Below are positions 24,167 to 32,257 of a stretch of DNA of 64,000 nucleotides, one piece after another. The notes beneath the pieces were generated by a model. It ran no database searches and was not told the origin of the DNA. It saw nothing but the letters and a program-made list of their open reading frames with translations. The stretch is from DASRBN01 sp035294305. GTDB lineage: Bacteria > Chloroflexota > Ktedonobacteria > Ktedonobacterales > Ktedonobacteraceae. The stretch lies in contig DATGLD010000034.1 in assembly GCA_035294305.1 (NCBI GenBank), positions 42,537 to 106,536 on the forward strand, in the 5' to 3' direction. The first letter of the stretch is position 1. Every line of letters starts with the position of its first letter. The position numbers were made by a program, and so were the translations under genes.

Positions 24167-25971
24167 AGGAACACCGCCTTTCCAGGGCTTCCCGGTTGGG
24201 CATATATTCCCTCAGGTTGTAACAATTCATCCGGATCGCCAACCTTGACCAGTTTCCCATTTTCTAATACCGCGACCTGGTTGGCATGAGCAATCGTATT
24301 ATAGCGGTGCGCAATCACCAGCACCGTGCGGTTCTGCGTCAGGCGTTCGAGAGCCTGCCGGATCAGGAACTCGCTCCTGGCGTCGAGGCTTGAGGTTGGC
24401 TCGTCAAGGATGAGCAGCGGCGCATCTTTGAGGAAGGCGCGGGCGATGGCGATGCGCTGCGCCTGGCCGGCGCTCAATCGCGCTCCTCGTTCGCCGATTC
24501 CGGTCGCGAAGCCCTGCGGAAGCTGGCGAATGAATTCGAGCGCGCCCGCGAGTTCCGCGGCCTGTTCGACCTTCTCGTCGCTCGCATCCGGTCGCGCCAA
24601 TCGAATATTTGTGAGCACGTTGCCATAAAAAAGATAGGGCCGCTGGGGAACCAGGGCCACGTATTCGCGCCAGACCTCGACCGGCCATTCCGCGAGCGGT
24701 ACATCGTTCACCGTGACGTGACCATGCTGGGGATCCATAAAACGCAGCAGCAGGTTGACGAGCGTGCTTTTACCGGCTCCGCTGCGACCGATAAGGGCCG
24801 TAAAGCTTCCGGCGGGCAGCGTTAAGGAAACATTGTCCAGGGCGGCGTGCTCGCTGCCTGGATAGGTATAGGTTACGCCCGTAAATGTGATGGTGAGTTG
24901 ATTATGAGGGCAAGGCGCACATTCTTCGCTTCGCTCAGAATGACATGGGCGGGCCGATAAATCGGCCCCCGTCGCCCGATTATCGCCTAAAGCTCCATCA
25001 CTGGCTCCTGCACTGCTATATGGTACGGGCGTCTCCAAAATTGCAATGATGCGTTCTGCCGCGGCCTTGCCCTCCATGCCAGCATGACGATGCACACCAA
25101 GCTCCCGTAAGGGGCGGTAGAACTCTGGCGCCAGCAGCAGTACCAGAAACGCGGTCTCGAACGGAATGCCAGCATTGAGCAGGCGTATTCCGAGCGTGAC
25201 TGCCACCAGGCCAATAGCAACGGCAGCCATAAATTCGAGCACCATGCCTGAGAGGAACGCGACGCGCAGCATTTTGAGTGTTCTTTCGCGGAAGCCATCG
25301 CTTAACAGGGCAACACGCTTGCGCGCCGCCTCGCTGCTGCCAAAGAGCTTCAGCGTGGGCAGGCCCTGCACGGCATCCAGAAAGTAGGCGCTCATGCGCG
25401 CTAAGGCAAGCCACTGGCGCTGCACCTGCTTCTCGGCATAGCTTCCCACCAGTATCATGAGCAGTGGAATAACCGGTCCCGTCACCAGCAATATCACCGC
25501 GCTGGCCCAGTCGAGCGGGAAAATATAGATGACGATCACAAGCGGCACCAGCACACTGAAGGCGAGCTGAGGCAAATAGCGGCTCACATAGGCATCCAGT
25601 CGCTCAATGCCTTCGCTGATCGTCGCTACCAGCTCGCCCGTCGATTCGCCCTTACTGTAAGCGGGCCCCAACTGCAGCAGGTGAGCGAACAGGCGCCGGC
25701 GCAGTTCGGACTTGACGCGAATAGCGCACTTTTGAGCCATTATTTCGCGTATCCACACCAGACCTGCTCGTACAATAATCGCGGCTAACAACAGCAGAAG
25801 CAGCCATTTGATCTGGGCAAGCCCTTGATGGAGTAAGAAGACACTATTCACAACCTTGCTGAGCAAGGCCATTTGAACGATGATCGCGCCCGTCCCCAAC
25901 AGACCAGGGATGATCGTGAGTATCAATGCCGCGCGGGCATGCCGGATAGAGCGAAAGAGTGTTTTATGCAT
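24163..25971 (-). CDS. cydD: ABC transporter subunit for cytochrome bd assembly (CydD) with repeat-derived linker
   Basis: First gene of cydDCAB; pairs with CydC. Six helices in residues 15-300, then an ATPase domain with GRSGAGKST, LSAGQAQRIAIARAF and LLILDEPTSSLD. The linker at about residues 322-360 is unusual: it contains SARPCHSERSEECAPC, which is the translation of a CHSERSEE-type palindrome (24921-24945) joined to a family 4 palindrome (24951-24968). The frame is preserved and both flanking domains are intact, so the insertion appears tolerated. Confidence 0.93.
   Translation of the reverse strand: MHKTLFRSIRHARAALILTIIPGLLGTGAIIVQMALLSKVVNSVFLLHQGLAQIKWLLLLLLAAIIVRAGLVWIREIMAQKCAIRVKSELRRRLFAHLLQLGPAYSKGESTGELVATISEGIERLDAYVSRYLPQLAFSVLVPLVIVIYIFPLDWASAVILLVTGPVIPLLMILVGSYAEKQVQRQWLALARMSAYFLDAVQGLPTLKLFGSSEAARKRVALLSDGFRERTLKMLRVAFLSGMVLEFMAAVAIGLVAVTLGIRLLNAGIPFETAFLVLLLAPEFYRPLRELGVHRHAGMEGKAAAERIIAILETPVPYSSAGASDGALGDNRATGADLSARPCHSERSEECAPCPHNQLTITFTGVTYTYPGSEHAALDNVSLTLPAGSFTALIGRSGAGKSTLVNLLLRFMDPQHGHVTVNDVPLAEWPVEVWREYVALVPQRPYLFYGNVLTNIRLARPDASDEKVEQAAELAGALEFIRQLPQGFATGIGERGARLSAGQAQRIAIARAFLKDAPLLILDEPTSSLDARSEFLIRQALERLTQNRTVLVIAHRYNTIAHANQVAVLENGKLVKVGDPDELLQPEGIYAQPGSPGKAVFL
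24921..24968. repeat. Two palindromic repeats inserted in cydD
   Basis: ATTCTTCGCTTCGCTCAGAA (24921-24940, CHSERSEE type) is followed by GGGCCGATAAATCGGCCC (24951-24968, family 4). Both read through in frame within the CydD linker. Confidence 0.8.
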
Positions 25972-26147
25972 CTTAATTTGCCTGTAGTACGGTTATATAG
26001 ATTCAGCGAGATGCTCTGCCTTCTTGGTACTGATAGGGATGCTAAGGCAGAATCTTCCTCTTTCATTTATATACCTCTCTGGCCAGTCAAAATGCAACAA
26101 ATATCCACGAGGTTAAAGGGCGATTGCCAATATTTGCTTTAATCTTT

Positions 26148-27026
26148 TCAACTGTGCAAGAACTCTGCTATGAAGGCGTTGACCTCGCCAGGTTTCTCCT
26201 CCTGCACCCAGTGTCCGCTGTCGGGAATGCGGCGCATCTGAAGGTTGGGCACCCATTGTTCGAGTCCCTGAGTTAGACCGGTACCAAGCGCCACGTCTTG
26301 CTCGCCCCAGATAAGCAGGGTGGATGCATCAATCGTCGCTCTGGTTCTGGCTCCGGTGCCTCTAAAACCGTATCCACCCCTGCGGGCAGTGGCGCGATAA
26401 TAGTTTATGGCCGCCGTCATCGCGCCCGGCTTGCTTATAGCGTCCTGGTAGCGTTGCAATATGTAAGGTGGAAAGGCTGATTTTTGAACGGCGGATGAAT
26501 AGATTAATCTTGCTACCGGCGCGGCGTGATTATAGCTGAGCAGCTTTTCAGGCAGCCAGGGAATTTGAAAAAAGAAGACGTACCAGCTTTTACGCAGTTG
26601 CTTAAGCGTGCGCAGTTCGCGCTGGAGGGCCCAGGGATGAGGAGCATTCAGGATGACCAGGCGCTCAATCATGTGAGGATAGCGCATCGCGAACACCCAG
26701 GCAATCGCGCCTCCCCAATCGTGTCCGATAAGAATGGCCTTGTCGTATCCCAGGCCACGAATGAGGCCCTCAACATCTTTTAATAGTGTTGGTATATCGT
26801 AGCCTGAGTGAGGTTTGTCGGTATCGTTGTAGCCACGCAAATCGGGAGCGACAACCGTATAGCCGAGATCGGCGAGAAAACCAATTTGATTATGCCAGCA
26901 GAACCAGAACTCGGGGAATCCATGCAGAAGCACGACGAGCGGGCCTTCGCCCTGCGTGACATAATGCATGCGGATGCCGTTGGTAACTATCTCGCGGTGC
27001 TGCCAGGTTTCTTGCGTAGAGATCAT
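26148..27026 (-). CDS. Alpha/beta hydrolase, epoxide-hydrolase type
   Basis: Aspartate-nucleophile member of the fold. HGFPEFWFCWHNQI supplies the oxyanion HGFPE motif, LIGHDWGGAIAW holds the nucleophile Asp, and DSGHWVQEEKP carries the catalytic His. This pattern fits soluble epoxide hydrolases; haloalkane dehalogenases share it. The start at 27026 has AAAGGA seven bases upstream, giving 292 residues; the frame is open further upstream but overlaps the preceding peptidase gene. It lies 11 bp after that gene, so cotranscription is likely. Confidence 0.87.
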   Translation of the reverse strand: MISTQETWQHREIVTNGIRMHYVTQGEGPLVVLLHGFPEFWFCWHNQIGFLADLGYTVVAPDLRGYNDTDKPHSGYDIPTLLKDVEGLIRGLGYDKAILIGHDWGGAIAWVFAMRYPHMIERLVILNAPHPWALQRELRTLKQLRKSWYVFFFQIPWLPEKLLSYNHAAPVARLIYSSAVQKSAFPPYILQRYQDAISKPGAMTAAINYYRATARRGGYGFRGTGARTRATIDASTLLIWGEQDVALGTGLTQGLEQWVPNLQMRRIPDSGHWVQEEKPGEVNAFIAEFLHS

Positions 27027-27037
27027 GGACATGTCCT

Positions 27038-28183
27038 TTACACTTTTTGCGCAATCAATGAACATGCCTCGATGCAGAGGCGCGTGAACTGCGCGAGTCC
27101 ACTCCCAATTGGCGAAACGACGAGGAACTCTTCGAGCGTATGCGCGCGTTCGACCTGCGTGATGCCAATACAAACCGCCGGTATATGGAGACTGATGGGG
27201 ATATTGGCGTCCGTGCTGGATGCCTCGTATACCGGCTTTATCCCTATCCAGGTGATGGCTTCGGCGGCCAGTTGCACCAGCGGGTGTGACCGACTCAGTT
27301 CGCCGGCGGGACGCTCGCCCAGTACCTCAATCTCAACCTGCAAACCTGGGCCAGCACGCTGCTCGATAATTGTTCTTACCTCGTCGGCGAGCCGGTTCAG
27401 CGCGGCGACATCGGTTGAACGCATATCAAGGAGAGCGGTGGCATGGGCCGCGATGGTGTTGACGCTGGTGCCCCCTTCGATGATACCGACGTTGTAGGTT
27501 GTCTTTGGTGCCTGGGGAACTTGTAGATCGGCGATGGCGGCAATGATGCGGGCCAGGCCATGGATGGCGCTGGGCTTGCCAAATGATCCGTATGAATGCC
27601 CGCCCGGGCCACGTACAGTGATGCGCCAGCGTTTCGAGCCGACCGCGATATGCGTGATGCTGCCAAGATCGCCGTCGACGGCAATGACCGCGCCCAGCTT
27701 GCTCTGATAGCGCTCGACGGCGGCACGCGCCCCGCGCAGATTTCCCAGGCCCTCCTCACCCACATCGGCTGCGGCGATGATATCGGCATCTGTCTCTATA
27801 CCCAGCTCATCAAGTACATCTATCATGCTGATCATAGCGGCGACATTGACGCTATTATCGCCGATGCCGGGGCCGCGCAAGATATCTCCCTGGCGTTCGA
27901 CGAGAATAGGCGTCGATTGTGGAAATACGGTATCAGTATGTGCCAGCAGCATCAATAGCGGTCGCTGCTCATGTCCTCCTCGTCGCATGTAGACGTTGCC
28001 AATGGCATCGATTTCGGGCGTATAGCCGCGTTCTTGCCAGAGCGAGGCCACGAATTGAGCGCGTTCCGCTTCATTTCCGGTAGGCGCCGGAACTTCGCAA
28101 ATTCGCTGAGCGAGTTCGGCAACGGCCTCAGTGCGCTTCCCGGCGGCTTCGCGCAATTGGTTCAATTGGGATGCGGTGAGCAT
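27038..28183 (-). CDS. M20-family metallopeptidase
   Basis: Two-zinc aminoacylase/carboxypeptidase-type enzyme. Zinc ligands and catalytic residues fall in LAHTDTVFP, GPGIGDNSVN and DVGEEGLGN; the dimerisation domain begins at GSKRWRITVRGPGGHSYG. The C-terminal zinc His lies in VERAHTLEEF. Length 381 from the ATG at 28183, which has GGGAAG seven bases upstream; the 16-residue longer reading lacks a site. Substrate not predictable. Probably cotranscribed with the downstream epoxide-hydrolase-like gene. Confidence 0.88.
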   Translation of the reverse strand: MLTASQLNQLREAAGKRTEAVAELAQRICEVPAPTGNEAERAQFVASLWQERGYTPEIDAIGNVYMRRGGHEQRPLLMLLAHTDTVFPQSTPILVERQGDILRGPGIGDNSVNVAAMISMIDVLDELGIETDADIIAAADVGEEGLGNLRGARAAVERYQSKLGAVIAVDGDLGSITHIAVGSKRWRITVRGPGGHSYGSFGKPSAIHGLARIIAAIADLQVPQAPKTTYNVGIIEGGTSVNTIAAHATALLDMRSTDVAALNRLADEVRTIIEQRAGPGLQVEIEVLGERPAGELSRSHPLVQLAAEAITWIGIKPVYEASSTDANIPISLHIPAVCIGITQVERAHTLEEFLVVSPIGSGLAQFTRLCIEACSLIAQKV

Positions 28184-28291
28184 AAAATTGCTTCCCTTTA
28201 CTCGTTTTCGGCCCCAACTCTGTTCTGCCATCTATAGGGGCGCGAGGGCGGAGCAAGCTCGCTCTCCCCATATCCGCCTCAGCACCCGCCT

Positions 28292-28753
28292 CTACTTTGC
28301 GAATGAGGCGATGATGGGCGAGACTAAGATGCGCAAATCGGCGCTTTTCATTGCAATCGAATGCGTAGTGCTTCCAGGATTGAAGTTTACCACATCGTTC
28401 TCGAAAAGTCCCTTATCGAAGTAGGTCGGAAGCCCCAATATGTTGCCGAAAGGTGGCACACTGCCCATTTTGACGTGCGCGACACTCTCGGCCTCTTCTT
28501 CTGTAGCAAATCTCAGATTACTCACGTGCAAGATGGCACGCACTCGCTTCCAATCAATCTGCTTGTCGGCGGGCAAAACGAGGAGATAGTGGTTGTCTTT
28601 GCCTCGCACGATCATAGCTTTGGCCCCGGTTTTCAGTTCCGCACCGCGAACCCTTGCTGCCTGCTCGCTTGTACGCACGGGTTCGTGTTCGGTGAGTTTG
28701 TAGGGAATATGATGCTCTTCTAAGAGCGCCAGGATTCGTTCAAATACACTCAT
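28292..28753 (-). CDS. YbaK/EbsC-type aminoacyl-tRNA deacylase
   Basis: A 153-residue stand-alone editing domain related to the prolyl-tRNA synthetase insertion domain. Typical elements are the N-terminal IPYKLTEHEPVRTSEQAA, the conserved lysine in GAKAMIVRGKDNHYLLVLPADKQID, and GSVPPFGNILGLPTYFD. Likely hydrolyses mischarged tRNA, though the specificity (Cys-tRNAPro, Ala-tRNAPro or other) cannot be read from the sequence. Monocistronic by spacing. Confidence 0.85.
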   Translation of the reverse strand: MSVFERILALLEEHHIPYKLTEHEPVRTSEQAARVRGAELKTGAKAMIVRGKDNHYLLVLPADKQIDWKRVRAILHVSNLRFATEEEAESVAHVKMGSVPPFGNILGLPTYFDKGLFENDVVNFNPGSTTHSIAMKSADLRILVSPIIASFAK

Positions 28754-28851
28754 GCTACTGGTTCGTCCGTTCTTTGCATGATTTTGTTGTTGCTTATACT
28801 AGCAAATATCCTGCTATATCTCAAGCAACCGGCACTCCAGGGATTCTTCAG

Positions 28852-28928
28852 CACCCCATCAGTTCAGATGGGGTGGCACGGCTGAATGAAAGGGGGGAGA
28901 TTCCTCGCTGCGCTCAGCGAGGAATCTC
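28852..28928. repeat. Two perfect hairpins in a gene-free region
   Basis: CACCCCATC-agttca-GATGGGGTG (28852-28875) and a 14-bp stem with a CGCT loop, GAGATTCCTCGCTG... (28897-28928), a variant of the CHSERSEE family. The gene-free stretch 28754-29323 otherwise contains a family 4-like GGGGCTGATGAATCGGC at about 29107 and the pdxS promoter. Confidence 0.75.
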
Positions 28929-29251
28929 TGTCCAGCCCCTGGGGAATCATCAGAACAATACTTTCCCATAGAAGTAGACTATGCGGAGTTCGTCCACAAG
29001 CAGCGCCATCTTCGAAACAGGGAATGTAGTGCCCACCCAAGCATGTTTGTGTATAGGGATATGAGAGATCATGGTTGTTCATAAACTACTGCGGTAAGGG
29101 ACGCGGGGCTGATGAATCGGCGATTGAGCGCCGGGTTGCCGGACTATTTATCAAGACGCATGATGAGATTCACCAAGATTAACAGATGGTAGGGTCGATT
29201 GATGGCTGGCATTCTTACCCTCACTTGGCTGTAGCGGCCCCCAAACCGGTG

Positions 29252-29260
29252 TGATATAAT
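29252..29260 (+). promoter_or_regulatory. Extended -10 promoter of pdxS
   Basis: TGATATAAT: a perfect TATAAT at 29255-29260 with the TGn extension. No strong -35 at the right distance. It is 64 bp before the pdxS ATG. Confidence 0.55.
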
Positions 29261-29323
29261 ATTTATAATCTAGTACAAGCGTTACACTCATAGACTAATT
29301 CATTAGCTAGGAGACCATTGATT

Positions 29324-30211
29324 ATGCAGAAACAAACAGGAACAGTAGATGTCAAACGGGCTTTCCCCGAGATGCTCAAGGGCGGCGTGATCTGTGATGT
29401 AGTGAATGCGGAACAGGCCCGCATCGCGGAAGAGGCCGGGGCGTCCGCAGTGATGGCCCTGGAGCGCGTGCCGGCAGATATTCGCGCGCACGGTGGCGTC
29501 GCGCGCATGAGTGACCCGGAGCTCATTATTCAGATTAAAGAGGCGGTCACCATTCCGGTGATGGCGAAGTGCCGTATCGGGCATTTTGTCGAAGCCGAAA
29601 TTCTCCAGGCCATCGGCGTGGATTGCATCGATGAGTCCGAAGTGCTGACCCCGGCGGATGAGCGCTTCCATGTCAATAAGCACCTCTTCTCCATCCCGTT
29701 CGTGTGCGGCGCGCGCGACCTCGGCGAGGCGTTGAGGCGTATCGGCGAGGGGGCGGCCATGATTCGTACCAAGGGCGAGGCCGGCACAGGTAACATCGTC
29801 GAAGCAGTACGCCATATGCGGGCCATCATGGACGGCATTCGCCGCCTGCAAATGCTGCCAGAAGAAGAGTTGATGACCGAGGCCAAGAATCTTGGCGCGC
29901 CGTATGAGCTGGTGCGCGAGGTCGCGGAAAAAGGCAAGCTGCCAGTCGTGAACTTCTCCGCGGGCGGCGTAGCGACACCGGCTGATGCCGCATTGATGAT
30001 GCGTTTGGGAGCCGAGGGGATCTTCGTTGGCTCAGGCATTTTTAAGTCCGGCAACCCCCTGGCGCGGGCCAAAGCGATTGTACGCGCGACCACCCATTTC
30101 CAGGACCCTGACATCCTGGCCGAGGTATCCAGAAACCTGGGTGATCCAATGGTAGGTATTAACCTGGATCAACTGCCCGAACGGGAACTGATGGCACGGC
30201 GCGGATGGTGA
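29324..30211 (+). CDS. pdxS: Pyridoxal 5'-phosphate synthase, lyase subunit PdxS
   Basis: Makes PLP from ribose 5-phosphate, glyceraldehyde 3-phosphate and ammonia delivered by PdxT, as a dodecamer in the cytoplasm. The 295-residue product starts MQKQTGTVDVKRAF and has the conserved GGVICDVVNAEQARIAEEAGA, MAKCRIGHFVEA (with the catalytic lysine), RTKGEAGTGN and VNFSAGGVATPADAALMM. ATG at 29324 with AGGAG ten bases upstream; a TTG six bases earlier is also in frame. pdxT follows 243 bp later, separated by a family 1 element, so the pair is interrupted. Confidence 0.97.
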   Translation: MQKQTGTVDVKRAFPEMLKGGVICDVVNAEQARIAEEAGASAVMALERVPADIRAHGGVARMSDPELIIQIKEAVTIPVMAKCRIGHFVEAEILQAIGVDCIDESEVLTPADERFHVNKHLFSIPFVCGARDLGEALRRIGEGAAMIRTKGEAGTGNIVEAVRHMRAIMDGIRRLQMLPEEELMTEAKNLGAPYELVREVAEKGKLPVVNFSAGGVATPADAALMMRLGAEGIFVGSGIFKSGNPLARAKAIVRATTHFQDPDILAEVSRNLGDPMVGINLDQLPERELMARRGW

Positions 30212-30216
30212 AACGG

Positions 30217-30438
30217 TAAACATGCGTACTTCCGAGTTTGAGGAATAGGCAAGAGAGGGCGACCACAAAGGTGCGCCCTTAGCATGACGATGTTTATGCG
30301 CAGTTCTGCATTGACCCTCATCATGTGGAGAGCGCACGCCGCTCAATGATGGCAGACAGGTCTTCCCATTGTAAGGGCGCACCCTTGTGGTCGCCCTCTC
30401 CAGGCTCACTCGTCAAGAATTGGAACGACTTATGTTTA
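30217..30438. repeat. Family 1 MITE-like element between pdxS and pdxT
   Basis: Ends TAAACAT (30217-30223) and ATGTTTA (30432-30438), then related sub-terminal sequence and AGAGAGGGCGACCACAAAGG with its inverse at about 30380-30402. The centre of about 95 bp is unique. It fills nearly the whole pdxS-pdxT gap. Confidence 0.85.
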
Positions 30439-30454
30439 CGAAGGCAGGTATTCT

Positions 30455-31066
30455 ATGGCCACGTCAAACCAAAAAACATTGCGTATCGGCGTACTGGCAT
30501 TGCAGGGTGATTTTGAGGCGCATATGAAAATGCTCGCCGAACTCGGAGTTGAGGCAAAAGCTGTTCGACTACCGGTGCATTTGGACGAATTAGATGGTAT
30601 AATAATACCAGGTGGTGAAAGTACCACGATTGGCAAGTTGATGGTGTTGTACGGTTTACAGGAACCGGTACGACAAAAGATTCGGGAAGGATTCCCTGTT
30701 TGGGGAACCTGTGCAGGATTGATCTTACTAGCGCGGGAGACGGAAAACGCACTCGCAGGCCAGCCTTTGCTGGCCACTCTGGATATTCGCGTTCGTCGTA
30801 ATGCGTTTGGCAGCCAGCGGGAAAGTTTCGAGACTGATCTCTCTGTGCCGGTATTAGGAGAAGCGCCATTCCACGCATTCTTCATCCGCGGCCCCGTCAT
30901 CGAGGAGGTGGGCCCGGAGGTAGAGGTGCTGGCAACGCTCGACGATGGATCCATCGTCGCCGTCCGTCAAGGACCCATACTCGGTACGGCATTTCACCCG
31001 GAGGTTTCGGGAGACCCACGTTTCCATAACTACTTTCTCCGCATAGTACAGAGCGTCAAGGGGTAA
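30455..31066 (+). CDS. pdxT: Pyridoxal 5'-phosphate synthase, glutaminase subunit PdxT
   Basis: Class I glutamine amidotransferase that feeds ammonia to PdxS. The nucleophile is C86 in GTCAGLILLAR; the His/Glu of the triad are in AFHPEVSGD near the C-terminus. GVLALQGDFEAH and PGGESTTIGKL are family signatures. Length 203 is normal. AGGCAGG lies upstream of the ATG. The family 1 element in front may affect coupling with pdxS. Confidence 0.97.
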   Translation: MATSNQKTLRIGVLALQGDFEAHMKMLAELGVEAKAVRLPVHLDELDGIIIPGGESTTIGKLMVLYGLQEPVRQKIREGFPVWGTCAGLILLARETENALAGQPLLATLDIRVRRNAFGSQRESFETDLSVPVLGEAPFHAFFIRGPVIEEVGPEVEVLATLDDGSIVAVRQGPILGTAFHPEVSGDPRFHNYFLRIVQSVKG

Positions 31067-31108
31067 CATTCGCGAGAATGCTGCCCCAGGTGGACGCGGG
31101 AGCACTGG

Positions 31109-32257
31109 ATGATACGACCGGTACTATACGTTGATCTGCCGGGAATCATCTACGCCATTGACCGCCGGGCTCGCAGCAAACAGCACGAGTTTGCCAACTT
31201 CGTATGTTGGCTCGAACCGGAGGAAAACCGTATTCTCCTGCCGCCTATCCTGAGAAACATCTTCCCACTCAATCCGGCCTCACGCACATGGATCTGCGAG
31301 GATCACTGGCATATCTTAGGATTCGGTCAGGTGCAAGAACGTCCATCCGGCATGACATGGGACCTCTCGTATCTCGCTTCGATGGTCAGTAGCAGCATTC
31401 CCAGCGACGAAGTGCTGGCGGCTCTGCTTGATTATATTCTGGAGATTGCAGCAACACATGGCATTCTCCGTATTTTCGCGAAGGTTGACGATGAAATTCC
31501 AGAAATGGAACTTTTCCAGAAAGCTGGTTTTCAGCGTTACGCCCGTCAATTGACGTATGTCTTCGACCCAACAGTGGAATTGCCGGTGAGCAGTGCTGGT
31601 GATGGGGGGGCAGAAGCTTCCGCGGGGGCGACCACAAGGGATGCAGCTACGGATGGCGCGTCAGAGGCGGGTGACCAACCTATGGGTTCAATCAAACGGG
31701 ACCCACCCTCACTACGACGCTGGAATCGCCACCATGTGTGGGGATTGCACCAACTTTATCGCGCCACAACCCCGCAGCGGGTACAAATGGCGGAGATGTT
31801 GGAGAAGAGTGAAGAATTTGCGAAGCTCTACGCCGGTTCGCTGCGTCCGTTGCCAGCGTTTCTTTCGCGGGGCGATGAGAACTACGTGTACGATGCCGGC
31901 GTTCGATTGGGGGCCTGGCTGCGTATCCGCCGGGGTCACGGACCGGCGCCGCACCAGCTCTCGCTTATCGTCCATCCTGAACATGCCGAACTGGCAGAGC
32001 CCATCATCCAGTTTGGTATGCGCCGGCTTTTGGAAGGAAGCAGACGCCCCATCTATTGCCAGGTGCGGGAATATGATTCCTTCGTTATAACCGCTCTGCG
32101 CTCCAGCGGTTTTGAGCATGTTTCGACCCGGGCATTGCTCGTGCGGCATATAGCGATGCTGGCTATGAACCCGCGCACCGTCCCCGCGATGGAGCAACGA
32201 GTGGTCTATGGCGTGAAAGGGCTGGGGACAGTCAATTCACGCCAATCAACGAGGTGA
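31109..32257 (+). CDS. Two-domain GNAT-family acetyltransferase-like protein
   Basis: Residues 1-150 and about 200-355 each resemble a GNAT fold; the second holds LGAWLRIRRGHGPAPHQLSLIVHPEHAELAEPIIQFGM and the C-terminal SGFEHVSTRALLVRH. No acceptor can be assigned. The interdomain linker (about 158-198) is A/G/D-rich and encoded partly by a family 1 repeat arm (GCGACCACAAGGGATGC at 31627-31643), read in a different frame than in the PBP gene. The stop overlaps the start of the next gene as GTGA, so the two are tightly coupled. Confidence 0.75.
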   Translation: MIRPVLYVDLPGIIYAIDRRARSKQHEFANFVCWLEPEENRILLPPILRNIFPLNPASRTWICEDHWHILGFGQVQERPSGMTWDLSYLASMVSSSIPSDEVLAALLDYILEIAATHGILRIFAKVDDEIPEMELFQKAGFQRYARQLTYVFDPTVELPVSSAGDGGAEASAGATTRDAATDGASEAGDQPMGSIKRDPPSLRRWNRHHVWGLHQLYRATTPQRVQMAEMLEKSEEFAKLYAGSLRPLPAFLSRGDENYVYDAGVRLGAWLRIRRGHGPAPHQLSLIVHPEHAELAEPIIQFGMRRLLEGSRRPIYCQVREYDSFVITALRSSGFEHVSTRALLVRHIAMLAMNPRTVPAMEQRVVYGVKGLGTVNSRQSTR

